From contig CM037785.1 of assembly GCA_021229015.1 (NCBI GenBank), forward strand, positions 1,982,964 to 2,046,963: a DNA stretch of 64,000 nucleotides, in the 5' to 3' direction. Position numbers and translations under genes: made by a program. This document shows, piece by piece, positions 1 through 6,811 of this stretch; within the stretch, counting starts at the first letter, position 1; each line of letters begins with the position of its first letter. Below the pieces are notes generated by a model, which worked only from the letters and a program-made list of their open reading frames with translations, was not told the DNA's origin and did no database searches. Source of the DNA: Solen grandis (taxonomy: Eukaryota; Mollusca; Bivalvia; Adapedonta; Solenidae).

Positions 1-100
1 ATTTACATGTATACTTAAAAAAAATTTTACAAAATGTAATAGTCAGCACCATTGTTCTCTTACATACAAAACCTATTTTACTATTTCAGGAAGTTAATGA
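1..100. repeat. Left part of dyad satellite array 1
   Basis: This stretch matches units found again at 8410-8520 (same TCAGCA...CATTGTTCTCTTACATACAAAACC order). It is the left flank of the Ngaro insertion, so the array was open on both sides before the retroelement landed. The array probably continues to the left of the window. Confidence 0.8.
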
Positions 101-523
101 AGGATTGGATGAATGTATTTATCCATGTTTTGAAGAGCGCGAATGTCTGCTGTCTAACATTGTATGTGGGAGTGTGTATGTGCGTGATACATTCTGCGGC
201 TAGCGCATATGTTAAACACAGTCCTCTATCAATTTTATATACATATACATGTAAGAGCTTCAGCAGAGGGGCTAACATTTGTAGACGTACCTGGGCATGT
301 ATGCTATTTTTAGATAGATGAATAACATGGGTTATATCAGGGAGGGGGATGCCGCACACAGCATCACTTAGGCCCTATGACCTATATACTGTGCTTAACT
401 GGTTGCAAAAGAAAAGTGGGGCTTGCAAAGCAGCCTCGTTTTATCAGCTAGTTAGCCGCACCCAGACATTCCATTGTCTACTCGGGGTCAGTCTCATTCT
501 TGCATAGTGTAGTCTCTCGCTAA
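101..523 (+). repeat. A1 split direct repeat
   Basis: It repeats as A2 at 5797-6181, from AGGATTGGATGAATG to AGTCTCTCGCTAA. A1 carries an extra segment of about 37 bp (about 313-349) and a further CA dinucleotide that A2 lacks. Otherwise the two copies look nearly identical. It probably holds the element's promoter. Short ORFs on both strands recur in A2 and are by-products of the repeat. Confidence 0.9.
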
Positions 524-637
524 TATGAACGGAAAAAAAAATATTTACCTAAACATCTAACTATCGTGATCGGAATTTTAAATTAGAGAAAGGATATAGT
601 GTAAATAAATCATATAGGCATACAGGATTAAAAAAAA
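524..637 (+). other. Leader between A1 and gag
   Basis: A-rich leader with no repeat partner in the window. It ends in an eight-A run directly before the gag ATG at 638, a permissive start context in animals. Confidence 0.5.
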
Positions 638-1936
638 ATGCCGGGAAGGAGGGGCAGAAGCATAACGAAAGGTGCGGGAAGTCGGAACCGTTCAGCATCG
701 CCTGATAGGAGTCGCGAATACCGAAGTCGTTCGCCGCACAAACCTAGTGTGACAAAAGATTGGACTATATCTAAACTAAGGACAGAACTTCTTAAAAAGG
801 GAATAGATTTACCAAGAAACACGCCTCAAAAGACTTTATTGAAGCTATATAATCAGCTGTCAGCATATCGACAGTCACAAGACGGCTTTTCCCAACACAC
901 TGATTATGCTGACGTCACAAGCAAAGATGGCGGCGCCCATGAACAATCCGAGACTTTGGATATGATTCAACTACAGCGGCAAATTGGCGAAGTTCAAGCC
1001 AATTTGGCCGAACTTTCGCGTCAAATGAACCAACCAGGTAGGCATACTATTCTTCCAGATCAAAATAGTGAACGTTGTGTTAATCAACAAGGTGTTCACT
1101 TGCATGATGCGCCGACCACCGTTCGTTTGTTGCCTGAGTCAAATACTCGACGACCTATCGATGAACTTCTACCGGTAAATCTCGTTTCACCAAAAATAAA
1201 GAATGACATTCTTGCCCACAAACATATCAACTTAGCCTTGATGCTCTTACCGGGTATGGAAAGCAGTAGCGAGACGGAAGTGTTTGACAAGCAGGGCCAA
1301 CATGTTGTTATCCGGGCTAGTGATAACAGGTTGCACAGACCACTTAACATCCACGAGTTTAGGACTGCATTCAGCAAATTCAGAAATGTACTGTGTGAAG
1401 TAGAGCCCTACAGACGCAAAGAATTGGATACATATGCGGAGATGATCGATAATATGTATCGTCAATATGGAGGGACCCATTTTTATGACTACCACACTGC
1501 TTTCTCAAGAAAGGCTGAGCAATATGAACTGCAAGGGATTGCAGTTGACTGGTCGTCCTGTGATACAAAACTTTACCTGACCACGTTTTCTGGTTTGCGA
1601 AATGTCACTTGCGACACCTGTAACAGCTCAGATCATACAACACGTTTCTGTCCAACGAACGCATCAAATAGAAATACCACTAGTAATCCTAGGCAGCAGG
1701 GAAAACACGCTACAAACCAGTATGACGCCTCAAAAATGGACCGCCATGACCGGCCTAGAATTTTTTACAATGGCAAAGAAGTGTGCAACAATTTCAACGC
1801 ATCAGGTTGTAAGGCCAACCACAAATATGCTAATATAGTGCACATTTGTGATATTTGCAAAATGGACAACCATCCTGCTTATGAATGCCCCAAAGGAAAA
1901 TTTAATAACCAGCATGTTCTTAGCAAGAGGCATTGA
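638..1936 (+). CDS. Ngaro Gag-like protein with SAP-like motif and zinc knuckles
   Basis: 432 codons from ATG 638 to TGA 1934-1936. Residues 1-40 are basic and Arg/Ser-rich. Residues 42-74 (WTISKLRTELLKKGI...) resemble a SAP DNA-binding motif, and residues 105-130 look like a short coiled coil. The middle (about 175-320) is the conserved-looking Gag body. Two CCHC knuckles follow: C325-C328-H333-C338 and C404-C407-H412-C417, both CX2CX4HX4C. Between them C383/C391/H395/H402 sits where DIRS and Ngaro Gags carry a CCCH finger, but the third Cys is missing. The product should package element RNA. The ORF is in the same frame as Pol, separated only by its TGA, so a Gag-Pol fusion by readthrough is possible. 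Confidence is high for element membership, moderate for the SAP call. Confidence 0.88.
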   Translation: MPGRRGRSITKGAGSRNRSASPDRSREYRSRSPHKPSVTKDWTISKLRTELLKKGIDLPRNTPQKTLLKLYNQLSAYRQSQDGFSQHTDYADVTSKDGGAHEQSETLDMIQLQRQIGEVQANLAELSRQMNQPGRHTILPDQNSERCVNQQGVHLHDAPTTVRLLPESNTRRPIDELLPVNLVSPKIKNDILAHKHINLALMLLPGMESSSETEVFDKQGQHVVIRASDNRLHRPLNIHEFRTAFSKFRNVLCEVEPYRRKELDTYAEMIDNMYRQYGGTHFYDYHTAFSRKAEQYELQGIAVDWSSCDTKLYLTTFSGLRNVTCDTCNSSDHTTRFCPTNASNRNTTSNPRQQGKHATNQYDASKMDRHDRPRIFYNGKEVCNNFNASGCKANHKYANIVHICDICKMDNHPAYECPKGKFNNQHVLSKRH

Positions 1937-1942
1937 CTAAAT
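1934..1942 (+). promoter_or_regulatory. Candidate Gag-Pol stop-codon readthrough site (TGA CTA)
   Basis: Gag ends TGA and the next codon is CTA. UGA-CUA is the best-known leaky stop context in animal cells and alphaviruses. The reading frame stays open after the TGA to 3553. The conserved N-terminal block of YR-retroelement Pol (INIVNLEKELLHHP, then FVDGLL and a GLRQGF motif) begins about nine codons after the TGA, upstream of the first in-frame ATG (2060). Starting at that ATG would cut this block off, which favours readthrough. Function is inferred. Confidence 0.6.
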
Positions 1943-3553
1943 ACTGAAGAATTCACTTCCATTAATATAGTAAACCTGGAAAAAGAGTTACTTCACCATC
2001 CTAACAGGCAATTTGTCGACGGATTGTTAATTGGTTTGCGCCAAGGGTTTGATACTGGTATGAAGGAGCTACCAACCACAAACCTTCACTGTAGGAATCT
2101 AAGGTCAGCCATTGAACAACCTGACATTGTATCAAGTTTATTAAAGAAAGAGCTTGACGATGGTTATATTATTGGACCGTTTAGTGAGCCACCATACGAC
2201 ATATACCGCATTAACCCAATTGGCATAGTGGAGAGTAAATACTCGAGGAAACATAGACTGATAGTTGATCTAAGTGCGCCACATGAAAATACAGAACATT
2301 CAAGTGTGAACAGTCTCATTGATAAGTCGGAATATTCTGTTTCCTATGTCAGAGTTGATGATGCAATTCAGGTCATTAAAAACTGCGGTCGTGGAGCCTT
2401 GCTCTGCAAAACTGATATTGTGGACGCATTTAAATTGATTCCAATTAAACCAGATTTATGGCGTTTTCATGGAATATCCTGGGAAAATAAGTTTTATTTT
2501 TTCAGGCGTCTATGCTTTGGCTCTAGAAGCAGTCCAAAGATTTTTTCCTTACTGTCCGAAGCAATTCACTGGATAGCTACAAATAATTATGGAATTCCGC
2601 ACTTACTGTACCTCTTAGATGACTTCTTGTCGATTGTACCAAGTGTTCAAGATGGTCTTCGAAACATGGCTCTGTTGACACATGTCTTTGGGACGTTAAA
2701 TATAAAGATCCATCCAAATAAAACATTAGGTCCAGACACAAAAATGACATTCCTTGGAATTGACCTAGATTCAAATGAAATGGTTGCATCGCTACCTAGG
2801 GAAAAGATTGTTAGGATACAGTCAATTCTTGATGACGTCTGCGACAAATCTTCAATTACAAAACGAAAGCTGTTGTGTGTTTTGGGTCATCTTAATTTTG
2901 CTTCTCGTGTGATAGTGCCAGGGAGAAGTTTTGTATCATATCTTTTGACTCTTGCTGCTTCAGTTAAAAAGCTCCACCATCATGTAAGATTGAATCAGGA
3001 TTGCCTAACCGACATCAAGATGTGGCAGAAGTTTCTACAGAACTGGAATGGAATATCCTTTTTCTACGATGACCAAGTAACTGAATCAGCTGACATGCAG
3101 CTGTATACTGATGCCAGTGGTAGATATGGATATGGAGGATATTATCAGGGAAAATGGTTTTCAGAAACATGGCCTGAAGATTTACCAAAGTTAGGGGAAA
3201 AAGACATGTCTATAGCTCTCATGGAAATGATACCAATTGTTGTCAGTGTTGTGCTTTGGCACAAATCATGGGCAAAGAAACGAATTGTGTTTCATTGTGA
3301 CAACCAAGCTACTGTGGCAATTATTTCTAAGGGTCGCAGTAAATCTCCAGCTATCATGAAATTGATGCGTCGATTAACATGGTGTGCAGCCTTAGGCAAT
3401 TTCATTATTCATGCAAGACATATTCCAGGTAAAAACAATATTTTAAGTGATTGTCTCTCTCGATTGCAGGTAGACCGGTTCAAGAAGTTAGCCCCAAATG
3501 CGGACAAATGTCCAACAAAGGTCCCACCTCTCTCGGAGCTTTATCTTGCTTAG
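1937..3553 (+). CDS. Ngaro Pol: reverse transcriptase and RNase H
   Basis: The open frame starts directly after the Gag TGA; no ATG precedes 2060, so I give the whole open region. Positions below count from the TTG at 2024. RT shows KHRLIVDLSAP (76-86), the first catalytic Asp in KTDIVDAF (D131), FRRLCFGSRSSPKIF (160-174) and YLLDDF (D199, D200). RNase H shows D363 (YTDASG), E401, D426 (HCDNQ) and D476 (ILSDCLSR), the usual DEDD set. The final residues (RFKKLAPNAD...) are the normal tail after RNase H in this group. The last 103 nt overlap the recombinase open frame, which lies in -1. The enzyme copies element RNA into DNA. No stop or frameshift interrupts the domains. Confidence 0.92.
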   Translation, partial: LNTEEFTSINIVNLEKELLHHPNRQFVDGLLIGLRQGFDTGMKELPTTNLHCRNLRSAIEQPDIVSSLLKKELDDGYIIGPFSEPPYDIYRINPIGIVESKYSRKHRLIVDLSAPHENTEHSSVNSLIDKSEYSVSYVRVDDAIQVIKNCGRGALLCKTDIVDAFKLIPIKPDLWRFHGISWENKFYFFRRLCFGSRSSPKIFSLLSEAIHWIATNNYGIPHLLYLLDDFLSIVPSVQDGLRNMALLTHVFGTLNIKIHPNKTLGPDTKMTFLGIDLDSNEMVASLPREKIVRIQSILDDVCDKSSITKRKLLCVLGHLNFASRVIVPGRSFVSYLLTLAASVKKLHHHVRLNQDCLTDIKMWQKFLQNWNGISFFYDDQVTESADMQLYTDASGRYGYGGYYQGKWFSETWPEDLPKLGEKDMSIALMEMIPIVVSVVLWHKSWAKKRIVFHCDNQATVAIISKGRSKSPAIMKLMRRLTWCAALGNFIIHARHIPGKNNILSDCLSRLQVDRFKKLAPNADKCPTKVPPLSELYLA

Positions 3554-4527
3554 ATGAAACAGTGGCCAAATTATGGAATGCTTCATTATCTAAAGGTACC
3601 ATCAATCTCTACACATCAGCTTATAAACTCTTCAAGGCATTCTTAGAACAGCATTCGTTATGGCCAGACAATAATCCAGTCCCGCCACCTGTTTGTGAAC
3701 AAACATTGATTTATTTTGTCGCATTCTGTGCTAGAAGACGATTACGTCATGACACAATTAAACAGTATTTGTCAGGCATACGCTACTACTACCTAAAGTT
3801 TGGCGTTCAGTCCCCACTAGCAACACCTACGAAACTTTCTCAACTACAGATGGTATTGCGAGGTGTAAAGAAATGTCAATGTAATATCAACATGGACAGA
3901 TTGCCTATCACCTATACAATTTTAAGAGATATGTTTAAGGAAATTGGTAGCGGTTTTGTAGGCGTTTATGAAGGAATGATGCTAAAAGCAGTCTGTAGTC
4001 TTGCATTCTTTGGTTTTTTGAGATGTGGAGAGTTCACAGTACAAGGTCGTAATCCAGAAAAGTTAGCTTATCTTATACTTGGAGACATACAGTTCAGTAA
4101 TGACAATTCAATGTACTGGTTAAACTTGAGAAACTCTAAAGCAGACATATTTCGTACAGGTGTTGCAATTTCAATCCACGCTACCAACACAGAAGTGTGC
4201 CCAGTTAGAGCTATGGCCCGGTACATGAATCTCAGATTGAGATCAGGCGCACACTCATTCGACCCTCTCTTCATCACCAGCAAAGGAACGATTCTTTGCA
4301 GAGAACTTTTTATTACGAAATTAAAATCACTGTTAACGAAGTTAGGCTTCAATTCTGGTCTTTACTCCGGTCATAGTTTCCGAATTGGAGCAGCTACTTC
4401 GGCAGCAAAAGCTCACATTCCGGATCATCTGATCAAGACCATGGGGAGATGGTCCTCAAACTGCTACGCGAGATACATCAGGGCTGACGCAAGTTCCATT
4501 CGCCAAGCTCAACAGCGTATTGTTTAA
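3451..4527 (+). CDS. Ngaro tyrosine recombinase
   Basis: Open frame from just after TGA 3448-3450 to the stop at 4525-4527. It opens with TTG, and the first ATG is 3508. Counting from 3451, the core-binding region spans about 40-150 (WNASLSKGTINLYTSAYKLF). The catalytic domain carries R191 (FFGFLRCGEF), H308 and R311 (GHSFRIGAATS), W334 (MGRW) and the nucleophile Y342 (ARYIR), so the full R-H-R-Y set is present. It replaces an integrase, joining a circular DNA copy to the target without target duplication. The frame is -1 relative to Pol, so expression needs frameshifting (see 3493-3499), internal initiation at 3508 or a spliced RNA. The coding region looks intact. Confidence 0.92.
   Translation: MSLSIAGRPVQEVSPKCGQMSNKGPTSLGALSCLDETVAKLWNASLSKGTINLYTSAYKLFKAFLEQHSLWPDNNPVPPPVCEQTLIYFVAFCARRRLRHDTIKQYLSGIRYYYLKFGVQSPLATPTKLSQLQMVLRGVKKCQCNINMDRLPITYTILRDMFKEIGSGFVGVYEGMMLKAVCSLAFFGFLRCGEFTVQGRNPEKLAYLILGDIQFSNDNSMYWLNLRNSKADIFRTGVAISIHATNTEVCPVRAMARYMNLRLRSGAHSFDPLFITSKGTILCRELFITKLKSLLTKLGFNSGLYSGHSFRIGAATSAAKAHIPDHLIKTMGRWSSNCYARYIRADASSIRQAQQRIV
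3493..3499 (+). promoter_or_regulatory. Candidate -1 frameshift heptamer CCCAAAT
   Basis: In the Pol frame the bases read C CCA AAT, the X XXY YYZ form of a -1 slippery site. It lies inside the Pol/recombinase overlap (3451-3553) and in the right phase. A -1 slip leads to TGC GGA CAA ATG TCC, which is the recombinase frame. A small hairpin (GGAC AAAT GTCC, 3502-3513) follows three bases later, rather close and short for a classical stimulator. Function is inferred. Confidence 0.45.
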
Positions 4528-4546
4528 TTCCATTATGAGTTTGTCC

Positions 4547-4891
4547 GAGAGGTATACGAGTGTTTTTAGTATATCTCTCCCGTTCTCCTTAGGTGATAGC
4601 TGGAGGAGCTAGTAGTCAGTATACTCCGTGGTTTAGATTTCAGATAGGTCTTATATCCTACCAAATTAAGTTTTATTCCCAGAGAAGCATGAGTGTTCAT
4701 AATACTTCTCTATAAAGGCATTGATAGGTAGATAGATAATTCGACTGATGTCATGGGAGATACGAGTGTTCGTAGTACCTCCCTACGTGGAAATTTAGTA
4801 GGCCAGTAAATTAGTGTATATTTTGTGAATCCCCATAGCTTTCCTGTGTTTTCTAAATCATCGAGAGGTACGAGTGTTTGTAGTACTTCTC
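4547..4891 (+). other. Four stem-loops with conserved apex in the element's 3' region
   Basis: Hairpins at 4547-4579, 4681-4711, 4755-4783 and 4863-4891. All share the apex GAGTGTTYNTA but have different stems: GAGAGGTATAC/GTATATCTCTC, AGAGAAGCAT/ATACTTCTCT, GGGAGATAC/GTACCTCCC and GAGAGGTAC/GTACTTCTC. Paired positions change together, for example GGG/CCC in the third versus GAG/CTC in the fourth. In hairpins 2-4 the apex can fold further, as ATGA/TCAT, TACGA/TCGTA or TACGA/TTGTA around a GTGT loop. Hairpins 2 and 4 also share downstream text (CATTGATAGGT). Conserved structure with drifting sequence suggests an RNA role such as packaging or priming; that role is inference. Confidence 0.7.
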
Positions 4892-5251
4892 TATATGGTC
4901 ATTGATAGGTTTAAGTCTGTCTTCCATCGGATCTCGATCAACCAGTTTTGAACTTTGGATTTCATCCACGAATTCAGTCCACTACAACTGCTTCAGACTG
5001 AATAAATGACCTTTCCGATTTCAATTCTTGAACCCGACACGGTTATAATTACTGTCAAATTGTCGATATAATAGTACTATACTAGTCTAAGCATAGCCGT
5101 CAGGTACTGAAGTCACGCAGATATTTACTATGTACATTTGGAAATTTTGTATGTATTTCAAAAAACATTTTATCTATCGTTTCGGTGGTGTGGTGTCTTT
5201 ATTTGGGGGCTCTCGCTCCGTTCATTGCCTTACAACAAACTCGCTCGTTTT
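4892..5251 (+). other. Untranslated 3' segment before B1
   Basis: I see no ORF and no repeat partner beyond the CATTGATAGGT text at its start. It ends with a G/T-rich stretch (about 5184-5215) just before B1. Confidence 0.5.
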
Positions 5252-5796
5252 GGCCACTATATAACTCTTGGTTATATATAGCCCCCAATAAATCACAGAC
5301 TTGAACCAGGGTGAGCACCTCAGTGTGTTCACTGCCTACTCTGGTCAACATACGAGTCTGGCCTTCCCAACGGGTTCGAGTCTGTGGTTCATTGATACAT
5401 GGCTTTGGCTGCTCTATCTTGCTTAGCATCCAGTCTCTTGTACTTGCAAAGGTCAAACATGCAAGCTTGTACAATATCGACCATGACCACATTGCATGTT
5501 TCAGCCTTACGGCTACCATCATGAACTGTCATCAGCCTTACGGCTACCCATAGGTCTGTGGAACTGCCATCAGCCTTACGGCTACCTTCAATTCCACAGA
5601 ACTGCCTTAGTGAGTGCAAGCCTCACTGCCTGGTCATGGTCGCCGCAGCCGGGTCGCCAGCTTGCTGCAATGAATGGTGCTAGTCAAGCCCCCTTTCGCC
5701 ATATTTGATATAACTATTGTATGTTTGTTATTAATCGATTTGTATTAAATCATTAACATTGCAGATTGCCTTATCTTTGTCATTTGTGCTCTTTAA
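5252..5796 (+). repeat. B1 split direct repeat
   Basis: 545 bp repeated as B2 at 6267-6811 with one substitution found (T versus C, 5550 against 6565). It contains three copies of CAGCCTTACGGCTACC (5502, 5533, 5571), each a 4-bp AGCC/GGCT stem with a TTAC loop. It abuts A2 directly: the B1 end (GCTCTTTAA) joins the A start (AGGATTGG), presumably the junction made in the circular intermediate. Confidence 0.92.
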
Positions 5797-6181
5797 AGGA
5801 TTGGATGAATGTATTTATCCATGTTTTGAAGAGCGCGAATGTCTGCTGTCTAACATTGTATGTGGGAGTGTGTATGTGCGTGATACATTCTGCGGCTAGC
5901 GCATATGTTAAACACAGTCCTCTATCAATTTTATATACATATACATGTAAGAGCTTCAGCAGAGGGGCTAACATTTGTAGACGTACCTGGGCATGTATGC
6001 TATTTTTATGCCGACACAGCATCACTTAGGCCCTATGACCTATATACTGTGCTTAACTGGTTGCAAAAGAAAAGTGGGGCTTGCAAAGCAGCCTCGTTTT
6101 ATCAGCTAGTTAGCCGCACCCAGACATTCCATTGTCTACTCGGGGTCAGTCTCATTCTTGCATAGTGTAGTCTCTCGCTAA
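5797..6181 (+). repeat. A2 split direct repeat
   Basis: Second copy of A1, lacking the 37-bp A1 insertion. It lies between B1 and B2 as in other Ngaro elements. Confidence 0.92.
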
Positions 6182-6266
6182 CCACCATCCACCCCACCAC
6201 CACCATTTTGTTTTTTCTCATTTGGAGCTTGGCGTGTGCTGTCTGTTGCATCCTATAAGGTCACAC
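6182..6266 (+). other. Spacer between A2 and B2
   Basis: 85 bp starting with a CCA/CCACC-rich run and ending AAGGTCACAC. It is not repeated elsewhere in the element. Confidence 0.6.
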
Positions 6267-6811
6267 GGCCACTATATAACTCTTGGTTATATATAGCCCC
6301 CAATAAATCACAGACTTGAACCAGGGTGAGCACCTCAGTGTGTTCACTGCCTACTCTGGTCAACATACGAGTCTGGCCTTCCCAACGGGTTCGAGTCTGT
6401 GGTTCATTGATACATGGCTTTGGCTGCTCTATCTTGCTTAGCATCCAGTCTCTTGTACTTGCAAAGGTCAAACATGCAAGCTTGTACAATATCGACCATG
6501 ACCACATTGCATGTTTCAGCCTTACGGCTACCATCATGAACTGTCATCAGCCTTACGGCTACCCACAGGTCTGTGGAACTGCCATCAGCCTTACGGCTAC
6601 CTTCAATTCCACAGAACTGCCTTAGTGAGTGCAAGCCTCACTGCCTGGTCATGGTCGCCGCAGCCGGGTCGCCAGCTTGCTGCAATGAATGGTGCTAGTC
6701 AAGCCCCCTTTCGCCATATTTGATATAACTATTGTATGTTTGTTATTAATCGATTTGTATTAAATCATTAACATTGCAGATTGCCTTATCTTTGTCATTT
6801 GTGCTCTTTAA
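6267..6811 (+). repeat. B2 split direct repeat (element right end)
   Basis: Second copy of B. Its three CAGCCTTACGGCTACC hairpins lie at 6517, 6548 and 6586. Satellite sequence resumes at AAGGCAGTATAT (6812). Confidence 0.92.

Larger units (their letters stand above)
101..6811 (+). mobile_element. Complete Ngaro-type tyrosine-recombinase retrotransposon
   Basis: Seen: direct repeats in the order A1 (101-523), ORFs, B1 (5252-5796), A2 (5797-6181), B2 (6267-6811). This is the split direct repeat plan known from Ngaro and PAT elements. Between A1 and B1 lie Gag, RT/RNase H and tyrosine recombinase ORFs, in that order. No methyltransferase, integrase or aspartic protease is seen. B1 and B2 are both 545 bp and differ at one position that I found, so the copy looks young. 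All catalytic residues I can check in RT, RNase H and recombinase are present. Flanking DNA on both sides is satellite array 1, and a related uninterrupted unit at 8511-8525 reads straight across the junction with no target duplication, as expected for recombinase-mediated insertion. DIRS proper is less likely because its termini are inverted. Confidence 0.93.

Noticed and set aside
81..359. ORFs on both strands of A1 (about 90 codons), recurring in A2
   Set aside because: Their presence in both copies follows from the direct repeat. No domain, and the A1 versus A2 indel changes them.
5199..5708. Overlapping ORFs in both strands of B1 and B2
   Set aside because: By-products of a GC-richer non-coding repeat; mutually overlapping and without domains.
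101..6811. LTR retrotransposon interpretation
   Set aside because: Repeats are split (A1 ... B1-A2-B2) rather than two simple LTRs, and the element has a tyrosine recombinase in place of an integrase.
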